From Candidatus Thorarchaeota archaeon (GTDB lineage Archaea > Asgardarchaeota > Thorarchaeia > Thorarchaeales > Thorarchaeaceae), in the NCBI GenBank assembly GCA_016841005.1, contig JAEORG010000192.1, positions 33,865 to 97,864 on the forward strand: 64,000 bases of DNA, given 5' to 3'. Below, piece after piece: positions 62,605 through 64,000 of this stretch (position 1 is the stretch's first letter; each line of letters opens with the position of its first letter). The position numbers and the translations under genes were made by a program. A model generated the notes under the pieces. The model worked only from the letters and a program-made list of their open reading frames with translations, made no database searches and was not told the origin of the DNA.

Positions 62605-62640
62605 ACTGAATCTACTCCAGTGGCATTCCTTTCTATTTTG
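62605..62640 (+). terminator. Intrinsic terminator after phosphoesterase
   Basis: CCACTG and CAGTGG form a hairpin at about 62603-62623, followed by T-rich sequence (CATTCCTTTCTATTTTG). It ends the phosphoesterase message and, on the other strand, lies just beyond micropeptide copy A. Confidence 0.6.
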
Positions 62641-62641
62641 A

Positions 62642-62713
62642 TTATTTCAAGGGGACATAGGCACTGCTCTTTGTTGCTCAGATACCCGGAGAGCCGTGTG
62701 TAGCTCGCTTTAT
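62642..62713 (-). pseudogene. Micropeptide copy A (disrupted)
   Basis: Aligned codon by codon with the intact copy at 63820-63891, this 24-codon segment has ATA where the other has ATG at position 1 and TGA where the other has GGA at codon 12. The part from codon 13 to 23 reads ATKSSAYVPLK in both. All four base differences there are synonymous third-position changes. The frame looks like a recently decayed or re-started gene. It lies downstream of the pseudo-GTPase gene on the same strand. Confidence 0.55.
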
Positions 62714-62790
62714 CGTGTGATGAGGAATCTAGAACTAGAGCCCAAAAGCACATCAATTCGAATAGAGCAATAATTTGATATATGATTCTA

Positions 62791-63483
62791 CTACGATGTC
62801 TCTCCTTGAAATACCTCTCGACATTCCTTTAGAACTCTATCAATAGTTTGATCAGAAATATTTGCGTCTGAGAGAATCTTACAAGCATCTAACAATGCTT
62901 GATCAGAACCCTTCTCAATTGCCCTGACTATTTCCTCAACTCTATCATGGATAGTAAGTCCTAATGTTTCATCTTTAGATAGTCCCATTCGAAGCCATGC
63001 TCGTAAGATGAATAACAAACCGCTCCCCTTCGGAGGTTTCTTTTCAGGCTCTGGTTTGGGTATTATAACTTTCGAACTATCATGGATGATTTTGCTCACA
63101 AACTCTATGGTTTTCCTTTTAGAAGCACTATCACCTAGGTTCAAATAGAAAACAGGTGTATCGAGAATTCTACTAATGATTTCTTCATCATTCTGTTTTT
63201 GTCTGCTCACTACAATTATAGCTAATAGTGCATGTGGTATCTCTTCTTTCACCAAAGAAATCATTTTCTTGCTCCGGATGACATACTCAATAGAGATATC
63301 CACTGCAACAATCACAGCTTGTGAAGATTCTATCATCTTACCCCATAGGTTGCTAAATCTAGATTGTCCTGACAAATCCCATAATACAATCTCTGCATCC
63401 TCTCTGTTTGACCCTTTAATTATAACATCTCGAAATGAAGGAATGTCCAGACCGAAACAGAGTATCGCAACCTTGGCAGTCAT
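62791..63483 (-). CDS. Small GTPase-fold protein lacking the P-loop (pseudo-GTPase)
   Basis: The product (about 230 residues; ATG at 63483 with GGAGG eight bases upstream) keeps GTPase-like architecture: beta-1 KVAILCFG, the Arf/Ras-like switch II WDLSGQSRF, and a beta-4 AIVAVDIS-like strand. The phosphate loop GxxxxGK(S/T) is absent (FGLDIPSFRDV), and NKxD is replaced by VSRQKQND. A C-terminal helical region (residues ~145-230) is extra. It thus cannot bind GTP in the classic way. Asgard genomes are rich in Ras-like GTPases; this may be an inactive adaptor. Confidence 0.6.
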   Translation of the reverse strand: MTAKVAILCFGLDIPSFRDVIIKGSNREDAEIVLWDLSGQSRFSNLWGKMIESSQAVIVAVDISIEYVIRSKKMISLVKEEIPHALLAIIVVSRQKQNDEEIISRILDTPVFYLNLGDSASKRKTIEFVSKIIHDSSKVIIPKPEPEKKPPKGSGLLFILRAWLRMGLSKDETLGLTIHDRVEEIVRAIEKGSDQALLDACKILSDANISDQTIDRVLKECREVFQGETS

Positions 63484-63695
63484 GTATCTATCCTCCAGCC
63501 TGACCATTAATACTGTATAGAATCCATCTTATGACACCATCAGACACTTCTTGTTTTGCAGGAAGACCTTCTGTATGTTTCCTAACATTACTGTTTACCC
63601 CCTTCAATAATCAGACTCTACTCCTGTTAGAACACTGAACTAGACTATAGGTCTTTTCTGAAGATGCATTGTAATCAAAGATTCTTTCTGCGTTC

Positions 63696-63806
63696 TCGGG
63701 TTTCGACATAAATCCGAAACATCCCCAAATCAGTGAGCAAGTCTTTTGATATGAAACTTGCTCCCACTCATACGAGAACCTATGGTGGTGCAAAAAATCT
63801 GCACCA
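63696..63806. promoter_or_regulatory. Cluster of three hairpins near micropeptide copy B
   Basis: Three inverted repeats: CGGGTTT/AAATCCG (63696-63715, one G-T pair), GAGCAAGT/ACTTGCTC (63738-63765), and TGGTGCA/TGCACCA (63786-63806 region). They lie beyond the 3' end of copy B on the minus strand. The third may end its transcript. No gene was supported in 63508-63819. Confidence 0.4.
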
Positions 63807-63819
63807 ACTACTTTCTAGA

Positions 63820-63891
63820 CTATTTCAATGGGACATAAGCACTACTCTTCGTTGCTCCGATACCCGGATTTCGGTGTGAAACTCGCTTCAT
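63820..63891 (-). CDS. Micropeptide copy B (intact, 23 aa)
   Basis: An ATG-to-TAG frame of 24 codons, with MKRVSHRNPGIG at the start and ATKSSAYVPLK at the end. It is followed by a strong TGGTGCA/TGCACCA hairpin on the same strand and lies 14 bases after the end of the partial gene at the window edge. Its sibling at 62642-62713 differs only at synonymous sites over the last eleven codons, an indication of selection on the peptide. Function unknown. Confidence 0.6.
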   Translation of the reverse strand: MKRVSHRNPGIGATKSSAYVPLK

Positions 63892-63905
63892 GGTGTTTGA
63901 GAACT

Positions 63906-64000
63906 CTATCTATCTCCTATCCTTACTGTTAGTGAAAATGCAAGACTTCCTGATGTGACATTCCAATTCTCATCAAGAAGACGCATTGCCCACACTTGAA
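63906..64000 (-). CDS. C-terminal end of an unidentified protein (partial)
   Basis: On the minus strand a frame is open from the window edge to the TAG at 63906-63908. It gives 30 visible residues ending VRIGDR, with VWAMRLLDENWNVTSGSL in the middle. The composition looks like a protein end (beta-rich, one N-glycosylation sequon), but there is too little to classify. It precedes micropeptide copy B by 14 bases. Confidence 0.4.
   Translation of the reverse strand, partial: QVWAMRLLDENWNVTSGSLAFSLTVRIGDR

Noticed and set aside
63611..63793. 60-residue frame on the minus strand beside copy B.
   Set aside because: Its composition is odd (His/Cys/Ser clusters), it runs over the hairpin cluster and has no ribosome site.
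62641..63908. The duplicated ~75-base segments were first read as a noncoding RNA or short repeat element.
   Set aside because: Codon-wise comparison on the minus strand shows synonymous-only differences over eleven codons, and the apparent stem does not covary convincingly, so a peptide-coding explanation is better.
1..64000. CRISPR arrays, insertion sequences, integrase or prophage genes.
   Set aside because: No regularly spaced repeats, transposase or integrase motifs were seen; the gene content looks chromosomal.

Overview
The window reads as an archaeal chromosome segment, most likely from an Asgard archaeon close to Thorarchaeota. The lineage call is inference from content. The evidence is: eukaryote-type ribosomal proteins eL38 and eL40, a tRNA-Val(CAC) with a canonical-position intron, a Nip7-like PUA protein, a PAC2-type proteasome-assembly protein, two tandem genes that look like Asgard profilins, a degenerate Arf/Ras-like GTPase-fold protein, TATA-type promoters, frequent TTG/GTG starts and Shine-Dalgarno-like GGAGG/GGTGA motifs. 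No CRISPR array, insertion sequence, integrase or rRNA was seen.

Layout. 1-9.4 kb: RNA/translation genes (partial beta-CASP RNase, eL38, tRNA-Val, eL40), sucCD, a catalytically dead-looking SF2 helicase with a SWIM finger, a PAC2 protein, a Nip7-like protein and an ABC exporter pair. 9.4-13.4 kb: NSUN-type RNA methyltransferase, yeast-like cytosine deaminase, threonine synthase, CYTH and HD proteins. 13.6-26.4 kb: a long co-directional cluster (2054-aa pseudo-transglutaminase with Ig-like repeats, DUF4129, DUF4350, MoxR ATPase, DUF58/VWA protein, a polytopic membrane protein), closed by a DHH phosphoesterase. This resembles the widespread MoxR-DUF58-transglutaminase envelope system, but with the transglutaminase active site erased. 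26.3-31.5 kb: OPT-like transporter, DUF167, two profilin-like genes, a stand-alone Lrp ligand-binding domain, a winged-helix regulator and, divergent from it, a three-gene microprotein operon flanked by two identical dyads.

31.5-45 kb: methyltransferase, TrmB-family regulator divergent from an ABC-2 exporter with dyads between them, GNAT, two MFS transporters, NfeD-like protein, M42 peptidase, Asp-box (sialidase-like) surface protein and a two-HTH regulator. 45-52.7 kb: small secreted protein divergent from a secreted caspase-like protease, a fucose-isomerase-fold protein, a strongly structured putative RNA leading into a Lys-rich microORF, methyltransferase, COG4741-type nuclease-like protein, thioredoxin-fold and flavodoxin proteins, a 57-aa small gene, a TPR protein and a membrane protein. 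52.7-64 kb: a second two-HTH regulator divergent from a small winged-helix protein across a long dyad, an MttB-superfamily methyltransferase, alkaline-phosphatase-superfamily and DUF362 proteins, MaoC-like and Nudix proteins, a membrane-anchored metallophosphoesterase, the pseudo-GTPase, and two copies of a 24-codon micro-ORF whose second half differs only at synonymous sites.

The least expected signals are (i) the microprotein operon at 31.2-31.5 kb with its operators, (ii) the duplicated micropeptide at 62.64 and 63.82 kb, (iii) the structured RNA/Lys-rich microORF unit at 47.96-48.34 kb, (iv) the tandem profilin-like genes and (v) the three-residue-dead transglutaminase. All family names were assigned by eye from motifs; no database search was run.
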